Source: an uncultured Oscillospiraceae bacterium (GTDB lineage Bacteria; Bacillota_A; Clostridia; Oscillospirales; Oscillospiraceae). Taken from it: a DNA stretch of 56,956 bases. Each line of letters begins with the position of its first letter. Position 1 is the stretch's first letter. The stretch is from positions 1 to 56,956 of the forward strand of contig CANRKN010000004.1 in assembly GCA_947631215.1 (NCBI GenBank). The letters run 5' to 3'. The notes under the pieces are model-generated. The model did not search any database. It saw only the letters and a list, made by a program, of their open reading frames with translations, and was not told where the DNA came from. Of the stretch, positions 1-9,152 are shown piece by piece. A program made the translations under genes and the position numbers.

Positions 1-876
1 GTCCGCCCGGTGAAGGGCGAGCTGAAGATATCAGAGTTCGAGCGGTTCCGGGGCGTGTACTGCGGGCTGTGCCATGAATTGGCCCGGCGGTACGGCTTCG
101 CCGCCCGGTTTCTGGTGAACTACGACTTCACCTTCCTCGCCATGCTCCTGGCGCCGACCGGCCCGGCGAAGACCTGTCCCCGGCGGTGTGCGGCCCATCC
201 CATCCAAAAGACCGTGTGCCTGGAAAGCTGCGAGAGCCTCTCTCTCGCGGCGGATATGACCGTCATACTTGGCTGGTGGAAGCTGGCGGATGGGGCGGAG
301 GATAAAACTTTCCCCGTCTCCTTGGGCTATAGAGCCGCCTGCGGGGTATTGAAGAGAGCCTATAAAAAGGCGGCGGCCCGCCGGCCGGATTTCGCCGCTG
401 CGACGGAGAAGAACTTGCATGCCCTGCAAGCACTGGAAAAGGCCAAATGCCCCAGCGTGGACGAGGCGGCGGACAAGTTCGCCCTGATCCTGCGGGCCGC
501 CGGTGGGGCGGCGGAGGATGAGAAGACCGGGCGCATCCTCTCGGAGCTTCTCTACCACCTGGGCCGCATCATCTACATCCTGGACGCGGCGGACGACCTG
601 GCAGAGGATATCCAAACGGACAGCTATAACCCCCTGCGGTACCGGTTTGAGCCCGTGGACGGAAGACTGACACCGGAGGATGAGAAGACCCTGCGGGCCA
701 GCCTGCAGCTTTCCCACAACGCCCTGGCGGGGGCATACGCGCTGCTTTCGGAAAACATCTACGCGGGCATCCTTGCCAACACCATCTATCTCGGCCTTCC
801 CGCGGCGGCGCAGGCGGTCTTTGCCGGGACATGGAAGACGAAAACGAAACTACAAAAAGAACGGAGCATATCATGA
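1..876 (+). CDS. DUF5685 family protein, 5' end outside the window
   Basis: The reading frame is open from base 1, so the true start is upstream. The GTG at 10 lies inside what looks like the usual family N-terminus ([16 protein letters not shown]). Cysteine pairs are visible in the first third (CGLC, CPRRC, CLESC), followed by a mostly helical body with a DDLAEDI segment near residue 195. I recall this as the DUF5685 family of clostridia; its function is unknown. It ends in an ATGA overlap with the J-domain gene, so the two are probably translationally coupled. The conserved cysteines and the Cys-rich tail of the neighbour hint at a shared metal or redox theme, but that is inference. Confidence 0.7.
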   Translation, partial: VRPVKGELKISEFERFRGVYCGLCHELARRYGFAARFLVNYDFTFLAMLLAPTGPAKTCPRRCAAHPIQKTVCLESCESLSLAADMTVILGWWKLADGAEDKTFPVSLGYRAACGVLKRAYKKAAARRPDFAAATEKNLHALQALEKAKCPSVDEAADKFALILRAAGGAAEDEKTGRILSELLYHLGRIIYILDAADDLAEDIQTDSYNPLRYRFEPVDGRLTPEDEKTLRASLQLSHNALAGAYALLSENIYAGILANTIYLGLPAAAQAVFAGTWKTKTKLQKERSIS

Positions 877-1517
877 ACGATCCTTACAGCGTATTGGGCG
901 TGTCCCCCTCGGCCAGCGACGACGAGGTCAAGAGGGCATACCGGGACCTGGCCCGGAAGTACCATCCGGACAACTATCATGATAACCCCCTGGCGGACCT
1001 GGCCTCCGAGAAGATGAAGGAGATCAACGAGGCCTACGACGCCATAACCAAGAGCCGGGAGCAGGGCGGCGGAGGGTATTCCTACGGCGCGGGCGGCGCG
1101 GCCTATCAGTCCCAGCCAGGCCGTCAGAGCGCGGGCCAGACGGGCAGCTATGCCCAGATACGGGCCCTCATCAACGCCAATAACCTGGCCCAGGCCGAGG
1201 CCATGCTGAACGCCATCTCCACCCACGACGCGGAGTGGTATTACCTCATGGGCAGCGTCTATTGGCGCAAGGGCTGGATGGACCAGGCGGGACAGTTTTT
1301 CCGCACTGCCTCCACCATGGACCCGACCAACGTGGAATATAGAAACGCTGTCCAGTACATGAACCAAGGAGGCCAGGCCTATCGCCCCGCCGGCACGGGC
1401 ATGGGCGACATGATGGGCGGCGACGCGGCCTGCAACCTGTGCCAGAACCTCATCTGCGCGGACTGCTGCTGTGAGATGGTCGGCGGCAACCTCATCCCCT
1501 GCATCGGCTGCCGGTGA
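873..1517 (+). CDS. J-domain (DnaJ-like) protein with Cys-rich tail
   Basis: 214 residues from ATG 873. An upstream in-frame ATG exists at 831, but 873 has a GGAG six bases upstream, overlaps the preceding stop as ATGA, and starts the protein exactly at the J domain (MNDPYSVLG). The J domain covers residues 1-65 and has the HPD signature (KYHPDNY), so it should stimulate an Hsp70 partner. A Gly/Tyr-rich linker follows, then a TPR-like helical region (about 90-165). The last 28 residues carry eight cysteines, including CCC and CIGC, which suggests metal binding. There is no DnaJ zinc-finger domain or C-terminal peptide-binding domain, so this is a specialised J protein and not DnaJ itself. Confidence 0.8.
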   Translation: MNDPYSVLGVSPSASDDEVKRAYRDLARKYHPDNYHDNPLADLASEKMKEINEAYDAITKSREQGGGGYSYGAGGAAYQSQPGRQSAGQTGSYAQIRALINANNLAQAEAMLNAISTHDAEWYYLMGSVYWRKGWMDQAGQFFRTASTMDPTNVEYRNAVQYMNQGGQAYRPAGTGMGDMMGGDAACNLCQNLICADCCCEMVGGNLIPCIGCR

Positions 1518-1518
1518 G

Positions 1519-2022
1519 ATGAAAAGCGGGACGAAACGGCTGGCGCGGCTGGCCATACTGACGGCTCTGGGCACGGTGCTGCTGGTGCTGGGCTCTGTCC
1601 TGCCCGCAGGGCGGCTGGCCTTGGTGGCCATCTCCAGCGTGCCGGTGTGCGTGGCGCTGATGATGTATGGGATCAGGTGGTCTCTTGGAGTGTTCGTGCT
1701 GACGGCGGCGCTGGGGGCGCTGCTGTTCCCCGGGGCGGCGGCCATCATGTATGTGGCCTTCTTCGGGTTTTATCCCATCGCCAAGAGCCTTTTTGAAAAG
1801 CTTCACAAGCTGTGGCAGGTGTGGGCCTGCAAGTTTGCCCTGTACACCTTCGCTTTCGTCATCTATTGGCTCCTGGCCCGGGCGCTGTTCTCCTTCACGG
1901 GCAAGGAACTCTCCTGGTACATACTCTACCCCCTGGGAGCGGTGGTGTTCTGGCTCTACGACCAGGCCTATTCCTCTCTCATCCGGTTTTATATCGTGAA
2001 GATCGCGAGGTACTTTGAATGA
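1519..2022 (+). CDS. Small integral membrane protein, unknown function
   Basis: 167 residues from ATG 1519, one base after the J-protein stop; an in-frame start at 1471 would lie inside the previous gene and is not needed. Four or five hydrophobic stretches are visible (about residues 9-27, 32-50, 52-80, 98-118, 128-148) with a basic N-terminus (MKSGTKRLAR). The spacing of the helices is loosely like small ECF-transporter S components or other predicted clostridial membrane proteins, but I see no diagnostic motif. It ends in an ATGA overlap with yicC, which ties it to the same transcript. Function not assigned. Confidence 0.65.
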   Translation: MKSGTKRLARLAILTALGTVLLVLGSVLPAGRLALVAISSVPVCVALMMYGIRWSLGVFVLTAALGALLFPGAAAIMYVAFFGFYPIAKSLFEKLHKLWQVWACKFALYTFAFVIYWLLARALFSFTGKELSWYILYPLGAVVFWLYDQAYSSLIRFYIVKIARYFE

Positions 2023-2897
2023 TCAAGAGCATGACGGGCTACGGCGGCGCCAAGGACGAGGTGGAGGCCATCGCCGTGACGGCGGAGCTGAAGAGCGTCA
2101 ATAACCGCTATTTGGACGTGTCCGTGCGTTTGCCCAAGAGCTGCCTGTTCGCCGAGGAGGCGGTGCGCTCTGCCGTGGCAAATGTCATCAGCCGCGGCAA
2201 GGTGGACGTTTTCATCACCGTGGACGCTTCCAAGGCGGAGGAGGCCGTCATCCAGGTGAACGAGAGCCTGGCGGCGGCGTATCTCAAGGCCGTGCGGGAC
2301 ACGGCGGAGAAGTTCGGCCTGGAGGGGGAGATAAGCGCCCTGAGCCTGGTGCGGTTCCCCGAGGTCCTGTCCACGGACAAGACCGACGCGGGCCGGGACG
2401 CGGTATCCAATGCCATCGTTCAGGTCCTTTCTCAGGCGCTGGAGGAATTCGACGCCATGCGCACCCGGGAGGGGGAGAAGCTCCGGGAGGATATTGAGGG
2501 AAAGCTCCGCACCCTGGAGGCCATGGTGGCGAAGATAGAGGAGCGCTCGCCCCAGACTGTGGCGGAGTACCGGGAAAAGCTCCTGGGCCGCATGCAGGAG
2601 GTGCTCTCGGACGCCGCGGTGGACGAGAGCCGCATTTTGCAGGAGGCCGCTATCTACGCCGACAAGGTGGCCGTGGACGAGGAGATGGTGCGCTTAAAAA
2701 GTCACATCGCCCAATTCAGGCTCCTGCTGGCCGCCGGCTCCCCTGCCGGGCGGAAGCTGGACTTCCTGGTGCAGGAGATGAACCGGGAGGCCAACACCAC
2801 CGGCTCCAAGTGCGCCGACAGCGACATAGCCCGCACCGTCATCGACATGAAGGCAGAGCTGGAGAAGATCCGCGAGCAGATCCAGAACATGGAGTGA
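2019..2897 (+). CDS. yicC: YicC/YloC family endoribonuclease
   Basis: 292 residues, the normal length. It starts with the hallmark MIKSMTGYG and contains the NNRYLDV segment near residue 26. The C-terminal DUF1732 part carries the conserved KLDFLVQEMNREANT block and ends with an alpha-helical KAELEKIREQIQNME. E. coli YicC is an endoribonuclease acting on small RNA and single-stranded RNA, and B. subtilis YloC is its orthologue. The yicC-remA-gmk-rpoZ-priA order is the classic Firmicutes order and supports the call. The start overlaps the previous stop as ATGA. Confidence 0.95.
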   Translation: MIKSMTGYGGAKDEVEAIAVTAELKSVNNRYLDVSVRLPKSCLFAEEAVRSAVANVISRGKVDVFITVDASKAEEAVIQVNESLAAAYLKAVRDTAEKFGLEGEISALSLVRFPEVLSTDKTDAGRDAVSNAIVQVLSQALEEFDAMRTREGEKLREDIEGKLRTLEAMVAKIEERSPQTVAEYREKLLGRMQEVLSDAAVDESRILQEAAIYADKVAVDEEMVRLKSHIAQFRLLLAAGSPAGRKLDFLVQEMNREANTTGSKCADSDIARTVIDMKAELEKIREQIQNME

Positions 2898-2904
2898 GCC
2901 GTCT

Positions 2905-3159
2905 ATGGAGCTTGTAAGCATCGGATTTGGAAGCTTTGTGGCCCCGGGCAAGCTGGTGGCCGCGGTGGAGCCGGAGTCCAACCCCATCAAGCGGGTCATC
3001 TCCCAGGCCAGGGAGGCGGGCCGGCTCGTAGACGCCACCTACGGCCGGAAGACCGAGGCCGTGCTCATCATGGAAAGCGGCCACGTGATATTGGCGCCCG
3101 TATCCCCGGAGGAGCTGTCCGGGCGGATGGCGCAGGAGGGAGGCGCGGCCCATGGCTGA
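2905..3159 (+). CDS. remA: Extracellular matrix regulator RemA (DUF370)
   Basis: 84 residues, matching the family size. It has the conserved start (MELVSIGFGSFVAPGKLVA), the central IKRVISQAREAGRLVDATYGRKT and the following VLIMESGHVILAPVSPEEL. In B. subtilis RemA is a DNA-binding activator of biofilm matrix operons and forms ring-shaped oligomers. The conserved Arg residues expected to contact DNA are present in the AREAGRL/YGRKT region. It sits between yicC and gmk as usual and overlaps gmk by 8 bases. Confidence 0.93.
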   Translation: MELVSIGFGSFVAPGKLVAAVEPESNPIKRVISQAREAGRLVDATYGRKTEAVLIMESGHVILAPVSPEELSGRMAQEGGAAHG

Positions 3160-3763
3160 AAAGGGACTTCTGATCGTTATGTCCGGTCCCTCTGGGGCCG
3201 GCAAGAGCACCGTCATCGGGAAGCTGATGAAGAAGCGCAGCGACGTGCGCTTTTCTGTCTCCGCCACCACCCGGGACCCCCGTCCCGGGGAGGAGGACGG
3301 CGTCAACTACTTCTTCCGCACCCGGGAGGAGTTCCTCCGCATGATCGGCGAGGACGCCTTCCTGGAGCACGCGGAGTATGTGGGCAGCTTCTACGGCACG
3401 CCGGCGCGGCCCGTGGACGAGAGACTGGAGGAGGGCTGGAACGTGCTGCTGGACATCGAGGTCCAGGGCGCGGCCCAGGTCCTTCAAAAGCGGCCGGACG
3501 CCGTGAGCGTATTTTTGGCGCCGCCCAGCCTCGCGGAGCTGGAGCGCCGCCTCCGGGGCCGGGGCACCGACACGGAGGAGAAGATCGCCGGCCGCCTGGA
3601 GCGGGCCCGGCGGGAGTGCGCCCTCGCGAAAAACTACACCTACATCGTCGTCAACGACGACGCGGACAAGGCCGCCCGGGAGCTGGACGCCATCATCACG
3701 GCGGAGAGCTGCCGCAGCGGCCGTAAACTGGAATCTATGGCAAAAGGAGACTTGTTATCATGA
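3152..3763 (+). CDS. gmk: Guanylate kinase
   Basis: 203 residues. Phosphorylates GMP to GDP with ATP. The P-loop GPSGAGKST is at residues 12-20, followed by the GMP-binding SATTRDPRPGEEDGVNYFF segment and the lid/ERA region (RLRGRGTDTEEKI). Length and motifs are normal. The start lies within the last codons of remA. It ends in an ATGA overlap with rpoZ, so gmk and rpoZ are coupled, as in most Firmicutes. Confidence 0.97.
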   Translation: MAEKGLLIVMSGPSGAGKSTVIGKLMKKRSDVRFSVSATTRDPRPGEEDGVNYFFRTREEFLRMIGEDAFLEHAEYVGSFYGTPARPVDERLEEGWNVLLDIEVQGAAQVLQKRPDAVSVFLAPPSLAELERRLRGRGTDTEEKIAGRLERARRECALAKNYTYIVVNDDADKAARELDAIITAESCRSGRKLESMAKGDLLS

Positions 3764-3978
3764 TGCTCTATCCCCCTGTAGCCGACCTGGTGGACAAGGT
3801 CGGCAGCCGTTACGCCCTCATCAACCTGGTGGCCAAGCGGGCCCGCTCCATCTCCGCCGAGGCGGAGAACTCCGGCGAGCCCCTGACGAAAAAACCTGTG
3901 TCCGCCGCCATCGACGAGGTATATACCGGAAAGCTCACCGTCAACAGCGATAGCGACGCCCCGTCCGGCGAGATGTGA
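3760..3978 (+). CDS. rpoZ: DNA-directed RNA polymerase omega subunit
   Basis: 72 residues from ATG 3760, with AAGGAGA upstream inside the gmk end. Omega motifs are visible: SRYALINLVAKRAR and the KPVSAAIDEVYTGKL block. Omega helps fold and assemble the beta-prime subunit. Its position directly after gmk and before priA is the standard arrangement. Confidence 0.94.
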   Translation: MMLYPPVADLVDKVGSRYALINLVAKRARSISAEAENSGEPLTKKPVSAAIDEVYTGKLTVNSDSDAPSGEM

Positions 3979-4009
3979 GCCGGATATTCGGCGGAGGAAA
4001 TAAGGACTC

Positions 4010-6454
4010 ATGAGCGGCTTGACGGCCCGTGTCGCCGTGGCGGATGTGACCTACTGGGTGGACCGGCCCTATACCTACGCCGTGCCAGATAAGCTCGCGG
4101 ATAAGGTGCGCCCCGGCGTGCGGGTGGCGGTGCCCTTCGGCGGCAGCCGTCCCCGGGAGGGGGTGGTGCTGGCCATGGGCGGCCAGACCGACAAGAGGCT
4201 CAAGAACATTCTTGAAGTGCTGGACGCCGAGCCCCTTTTGAGCGAGACCCAGCTGAAGCTGGCCATGTGGATGCGGGAGCGGTTTTTCTGCACCGTCATG
4301 GACGCGGTGCGGGCCATGCTCCCGGCGGGCCTTTGGTACGACGTGTGGCCCGTGTATCTGCTGGCTGCAGAGGCGGATGACGCCTATGCCGGGGCGAAGG
4401 GCGCCGGGGAGAAACTGGTGCTGGACGCGGTGACCGGCCACGGAGGCCGGTGCGAGCTGGCCGACATCGAGGCGGTGTTCGGCGCGAAAAATCCAGGGCC
4501 TGCTTTGGCCTCTCTTGTGAAGAAATGCGTGCTCCGTGCCGAGGCGGGGGCGTCCCGCCGGGCCGGCGACAAGACCATTTTACAGGCGGAGCTGGCCGTG
4601 AGCCCGGAAGAGGCCCTTCAAATCGCGGAGAAGAACAGCCGCGCCGTGCGCCAGGGCGCCGTGCTGCGGCTCCTGGCCGAACTGGGCCGGGCCAGCGTGG
4701 CGGATATATGCTACTTCACCGGCGCGGGCCGGGACGCGGTAAAGCGTCTGGCGGAGAAGGGCCTTGTGACCCTCTCCGACCATGAGGTATACCGCCGGCC
4801 GGACTACGGTACCTCCGCCCGGGAAAAGCCCCTGCCGGACTTGAATCCGGAGCAGCGCGCCGCCTTTGAGGGCATCCTGGCCCTGGCGGACAGCAAAGAG
4901 GCCAGGGCCGCGCTCCTGTTCGGCGTAACGGGCAGCGGCAAGACTACCATCTACCTGCATCTCATTGATGAGGTGCTGAAGCGGGGCCAGTCGGCCATAT
5001 TCCTGGTGCCGGAGATCGCCCTAACGCCCCAGATGCTCCAGACCTTTTCCTCCCATTTTGGGGACAACATCGCGGTGCTCCACTCGTCCCTGTCCATGGG
5101 CGAGCGCTATGACGAATATAAGCGCATCCGCGCCGGGGCCGCCCGTGTGGTCATCGGCACCCGCAGCGCCATATTCGCGCCGGTGTCCGACCTGGGCGTC
5201 GTCATCCTGGACGAGGAGCAGGAGGACACCTATAAGTCGGAGAACAACCCCCGCTATCACGCCCGGGACGTGGCGAAATTCCTCTGCGCCCGGGCTAAGG
5301 CGCTGCTGGTGCTGGGAAGCGCCACGCCGGACGTGTGCAGCCGCTACTGGGCCCAGACGGGCAGGTATCATTTCTTCACGCTGCCCCACCGCTACAACGC
5401 TATGCAATTGCCACAGGTGCGCATCGCGGACATGAAGCAGGAGCTCCGGGCCGGCAACGGCGGCAGCATCTCCTCGCTTCTGCGGCGTGAAATTTCTGAA
5501 AACCTCGACCGGGGAGAGCAGTCCATCCTGTTTCTCAACCGGCGGGGCGCCAGCAAGCTGGTAGCCTGCGGCGTATGCGGGTATACTTATAAGTGCCCCA
5601 ACTGCACCGCCAACATGACCTACCACAGCGTGGGCAACCGGCTCATGTGCCATTACTGCGGCCATACCCGGCGGCTGGACGCCGCCTGCCCCCAGTGCGG
5701 CGGAAAGCTGACCTTCACCGGCGCCGGGACTCAGAAGGTGGTGGAGGAGCTGGGAGAGCTTTTCCCCGACGTGCCTGTACTGCGCATGGACACGGACGCG
5801 GTGGCCCCGGTGGGGAGCCATCGGGCGCTGTTTGAGCAGTTCCGGGCCCAGCGCATCCCCATATTGGTGGGCACCCAGATGGTGACAAAGGGGCTCAACT
5901 TTGAGAACGTGACGCTGGTGGGCGTGCTGAACGCCGACCAGAGCCTCTACAACAGCGACTACCGGGCAGGGGAGCGGACCTTCTCCCTCATCACCCAGGT
6001 CATCGGCCGCAGCGGCCGGTTTGAAAAGCCGGGCCGGGCGGTGATCCAGACCTTCACCCCGGAAAACCAGATCATCCTCCAGGCCGCGCGGCAGGACTAT
6101 GACGGGTTCTATGAGGGGGAGATCGGCCTTCGGAGCGTGACGGGCTCGCCGCCGTTTTCTGAAATGTATGAGATTATGGCCACCGGCGGCGACGAGAGCA
6201 CGGTGCTTCGCTGCTGCGCCGACATCCGGGACGAGATGATGAGGCTCACCCGGGACATGCCCAATGCGAAGGTGCTGGGTCCCGCGCCGCTGCCCATCGC
6301 CAAGGTCATGGGCACCTGGCGCTACCGGGTGACGGTGTGCTGCCCGGCGTCCCGCCAGATACGGGCCGCGGTGGGCCGGGTGCTGATGCTGGCAAACGAC
6401 GGAAAACGATACAGGGGCGTGTCCGTATACGCGGACTTCGACCCCCTGGACTGA
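4010..6454 (+). CDS. priA: Primosomal protein N', replication-restart helicase PriA
   Basis: 814 residues, normal length. It has an N-terminal 3'-DNA-binding domain (about 1-110) and a winged-helix part. The helicase core carries Walker A GVTGSGKTT near residue 305 and the DEEQ box (LDEEQEDTYKSE). Eight zinc-binding cysteines form four CxxC pairs around residues 520-565 (CGVCGYTYKCPNC, CHYC, CPQC). Helicase motifs V-VI follow (GTQMVTKGLNFENV, QVIGRSGR). PriA rebuilds replication forks after stalling. The gene is part of the gmk-rpoZ-priA-def-fmt-rsmB run. Confidence 0.97.
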   Translation: MSGLTARVAVADVTYWVDRPYTYAVPDKLADKVRPGVRVAVPFGGSRPREGVVLAMGGQTDKRLKNILEVLDAEPLLSETQLKLAMWMRERFFCTVMDAVRAMLPAGLWYDVWPVYLLAAEADDAYAGAKGAGEKLVLDAVTGHGGRCELADIEAVFGAKNPGPALASLVKKCVLRAEAGASRRAGDKTILQAELAVSPEEALQIAEKNSRAVRQGAVLRLLAELGRASVADICYFTGAGRDAVKRLAEKGLVTLSDHEVYRRPDYGTSAREKPLPDLNPEQRAAFEGILALADSKEARAALLFGVTGSGKTTIYLHLIDEVLKRGQSAIFLVPEIALTPQMLQTFSSHFGDNIAVLHSSLSMGERYDEYKRIRAGAARVVIGTRSAIFAPVSDLGVVILDEEQEDTYKSENNPRYHARDVAKFLCARAKALLVLGSATPDVCSRYWAQTGRYHFFTLPHRYNAMQLPQVRIADMKQELRAGNGGSISSLLRREISENLDRGEQSILFLNRRGASKLVACGVCGYTYKCPNCTANMTYHSVGNRLMCHYCGHTRRLDAACPQCGGKLTFTGAGTQKVVEELGELFPDVPVLRMDTDAVAPVGSHRALFEQFRAQRIPILVGTQMVTKGLNFENVTLVGVLNADQSLYNSDYRAGERTFSLITQVIGRSGRFEKPGRAVIQTFTPENQIILQAARQDYDGFYEGEIGLRSVTGSPPFSEMYEIMATGGDESTVLRCCADIRDEMMRLTRDMPNAKVLGPAPLPIAKVMGTWRYRVTVCCPASRQIRAAVGRVLMLANDGKRYRGVSVYADFDPLD

Positions 6455-6466
6455 CAGGAGATAATT

Positions 6467-6985
6467 ATGGCTCTTCGGAACATATTGAAACAGGGCGACG
6501 AGACCCTCACCAAGCGCTGCCGTCCCGTGACGGACTTCAATGAGCGCCTGCACACCCTCTTGGACGACATGGCCGAGACCATGACCAGCGCCAATGGGGT
6601 GGGCCTGGCCGCGCCCCAGGTGGGCATCCTCCGCCGGGCGGTGGTGGTCCTGGAGACCAACGTGCCGGAGGGGGAGCCGGAGCGTGTTATTGAATTGGTG
6701 AACCCGGAGATACTGGAGTCCTCCGGCGAGCAGGAGGGCCCGGAGGGGTGCCTCTCCGTGCCGGGGGATTACGGCATGGTGAAGCGGCCGGACTATGTGA
6801 AGGTGAGGGCCCAGGACCGGGACGGGAACTGGTTCGAGGCCGAGGGCGTGGGCCTGACGGCCCGGGCCTTCTGCCATGAGCTGGACCACCTGGATGGCCA
6901 TATGTTCACAGAGCTTTGCGACCATATCCTCTCTGATGAGGAATTGGAGGCCTACTATGCCGCCCAGCGGGAGGAAGAGAACTGA
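6467..6985 (+). CDS. def: Peptide deformylase
   Basis: 172 residues. Removes the formyl group from N-terminal methionine of new proteins. The three family motifs are intact: GVGLAAPQVG (motif 1, about residue 44), EGCLSVPG with the metal-binding Cys (motif 2), and CHELDHLDG with the HExxH-type metal ligands (motif 3). AGGAG lies just upstream of ATG 6467. It ends in a TGATG overlap with fmt, which adds the formyl group, so the two opposing enzymes of the formylation cycle are coupled. Confidence 0.97.
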   Translation: MALRNILKQGDETLTKRCRPVTDFNERLHTLLDDMAETMTSANGVGLAAPQVGILRRAVVVLETNVPEGEPERVIELVNPEILESSGEQEGPEGCLSVPGDYGMVKRPDYVKVRAQDRDGNWFEAEGVGLTARAFCHELDHLDGHMFTELCDHILSDEELEAYYAAQREEEN

Positions 6986-7905
6986 TGCGGATCGTGTTCA
7001 TGGGCACGCCGGACTTTGCCGCCTGTTCGTTGGAAAAGCTGCTGGAAGAGGGCTTCGATGTAGTCGGCGTATTCTGCCAGCCGGATAAGCCCCGTGACCG
7101 GGGCCATAAGCTTCTGCCCTGCGCCGTGAAGCAGACGGCCCAGGCGGCGGGCATACCCGTATACCAGCCGGAGAAGCTGCGGGACGGCACGGCGCTGGCC
7201 ATCTTGAAGGGCATTAAGCCGGACGTCATCGTGGTAGTGGCCTACGGGCGCATCATCCCCGAGGACATCCTGGCCCTGCCCCAATATGGCTGCATCAACG
7301 TCCACGGCTCACTTTTGCCCAAGTACCGGGGCAGCGCCCCCATCCAGCGGGCGGTACTGAGCGGCGAAGCCGTCACCGGCGTCACCACCATGTACCTCTC
7401 CGCCGGCATGGACGAGGGGGACATGATATACTCTGCCGAGACGGCCATCGGTGAGAGGGAGACCAGCGGCGAGCTTTTTGACAGGCTGGCCCCCATGGGC
7501 GCGGAGCTGCTGGTGAAAACCCTGCGGGATATCGGGGCCGGCACGGCGCCCCGCATCCCCCAGGACGGCAGCCAGGCCACCTACGCGCCGCCGCTTACAA
7601 AGGAAGAGTCTCCGGTGGACTGGACAAAGCCGGTCCAAATGGTCCTGAAGCACATCTACGGCATGCAGCCCTGGCCCTGCGCCACGGCGGAGCTGGGCGG
7701 CACGGCTTTCAAGCTCTTCGCCGGCGAGGCAACCGGCCGGCGGAGCGACAAGGCTCCCGGCGCGGTGGTATCCGCCGGGAAGGCGGGCGTCGAGGTGGTA
7801 TGCGGCGGGGGAGAGACCCTGCTCGTCACCGAGCTGCAGGCCGCCGGCGGCAGGCGCATGGCCGCGGGGGTGTACCTGCTGGGCCACCCCATGGAGGTCC
7901 GGTAA
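6985..7905 (+). CDS. fmt: Methionyl-tRNA formyltransferase
   Basis: 306 residues. Transfers formyl from 10-formyl-THF to Met-tRNA(fMet). It starts MRIVFMGTPDFA and carries the folate-site signature INVHGSLLPKYRGSAPIQ with the catalytic Asn-His pair near residue 108, followed by the conserved MDEGDMI. The C-terminal tRNA-binding OB domain (about 205-306) is complete. It overlaps def at its start and rsmB at its end. Confidence 0.97.
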   Translation: MRIVFMGTPDFAACSLEKLLEEGFDVVGVFCQPDKPRDRGHKLLPCAVKQTAQAAGIPVYQPEKLRDGTALAILKGIKPDVIVVVAYGRIIPEDILALPQYGCINVHGSLLPKYRGSAPIQRAVLSGEAVTGVTTMYLSAGMDEGDMIYSAETAIGERETSGELFDRLAPMGAELLVKTLRDIGAGTAPRIPQDGSQATYAPPLTKEESPVDWTKPVQMVLKHIYGMQPWPCATAELGGTAFKLFAGEATGRRSDKAPGAVVSAGKAGVEVVCGGGETLLVTELQAAGGRRMAAGVYLLGHPMEVR

Positions 7906-9152
7906 TGCCCCGGAGGACGGCCCTGGAGGCCCTGGAGCGCTTCCGGCGGGATTCCGCCTGGAGCCGGCAGGTCATGGACGTGCTGGGGGAGAAAAACCGC
8001 CTGGACAGCCGGGACAGAGCATTGGCGGCGCGGCTATTCTACGGCGTGCTGCAGAATATGGCCCTGTGCGACTTCTATATCTGCTACTACGCCAAGGGCA
8101 AACTGGAACCCAAGGTGCGGGACATCCTGCGCCTGGGCGCCTACCAGCTTCTCTTTATGGACAAGGTCCCGCCCCGGGCGGCGGTGGACGAGTCCGTGGC
8201 CCTGTGTAAGGCGCTGGGCTATGGCCGGGCGGCGGGTCTTGTGAACGCCGTCCTGCGGCGCATCGGGGAGAATAGGGACCATCTGCCGCCCATCCCCGGC
8301 GAGGGCACGGCGGACTATCTCTCTATCCGCTACAGCCACCCAAAGTGGCTGGTGGAGGAGCTCATGGCCCTGCGGGGCTATGAGGGGGCGGAGGCGGTCC
8401 TTGCCGCCGACAACGCCCCGCCGCCGGTGTATGTGCAGGTCAACACCTGTCGAACAACGGCGGAGGAACTGAAAGGCATGCTGGACCTCACGGAGGCATC
8501 TGCGGGCCTGGTGCTGGACAGGGCGGGGGACTTCACCGCCACGGAGGCATTTCAGAAGGGGCTATTCTATGTTCAGGACCCGGCGGCCCGCGCCGTGGCG
8601 GAGGCTGCGGAGCTCCGGCCCGGCATGAGGGTGCTGGACGCCTGCGCCGCGCCGGGGGGCAAGAGCTTTGCCGCCGCCGTCGCCATGGGCAATGTGGGTT
8701 CCGTTACGGCCCGGGACATCCTGGCAAAGAAGCTGTCCCTGGTGGCCCGGGGCGCGGCGCGCATGGGGCTTGACTGCATCCACTGTGAGCCGGGCGACGC
8801 CCGGGATATCGACGGCGGGGACTATGACGCCGTGTTCGCGGACTTGCCCTGCAGCGGCCTGGGCGTTATCCGCAAGAAGCCGGATATCCGCTACCGGGAT
8901 CCCATAGAGCTGGACGCGCTGCCGGAGCTGCAGATGGAGCTGTTGGACAGCATCGCAACGGCGGTGCGGCCCGGCGGGAGGCTCATCTACTCCACCTGCA
9001 CCTGGCGGGAGAGGGAGAACGGGGCCGTGGCGGAGGCGTTTTTGCAAAGCCACCCTCAATTCACCAAGACCCTGGAACGGACCTTCTGGCCGGACCGGGA
9101 CGGAACGGACGGATTTTATCTATGCCGGATGGAGAGGTCAAACGGGATATAA
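7905..9152 (+). CDS. rsmB: 16S rRNA m5C967 methyltransferase RsmB/Sun
   Basis: 415 residues from ATG 7905, which overlaps the fmt stop as TAATG; longer in-frame starts upstream lie inside fmt. The N-terminal NusB-like domain covers about 1-130. The Rossmann methyltransferase domain follows with the SAM loop DACAAPGGKS, the catalytic PCSGLG (m5C motif IV) and YSTCTW with the second catalytic Cys (motif VI). Uses SAM to methylate C967 of 16S rRNA. The 3' end overlaps rlmN by 31 bases. Confidence 0.94.
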   Translation: MPRRTALEALERFRRDSAWSRQVMDVLGEKNRLDSRDRALAARLFYGVLQNMALCDFYICYYAKGKLEPKVRDILRLGAYQLLFMDKVPPRAAVDESVALCKALGYGRAAGLVNAVLRRIGENRDHLPPIPGEGTADYLSIRYSHPKWLVEELMALRGYEGAEAVLAADNAPPPVYVQVNTCRTTAEELKGMLDLTEASAGLVLDRAGDFTATEAFQKGLFYVQDPAARAVAEAAELRPGMRVLDACAAPGGKSFAAAVAMGNVGSVTARDILAKKLSLVARGAARMGLDCIHCEPGDARDIDGGDYDAVFADLPCSGLGVIRKKPDIRYRDPIELDALPELQMELLDSIATAVRPGGRLIYSTCTWRERENGAVAEAFLQSHPQFTKTLERTFWPDRDGTDGFYLCRMERSNGI

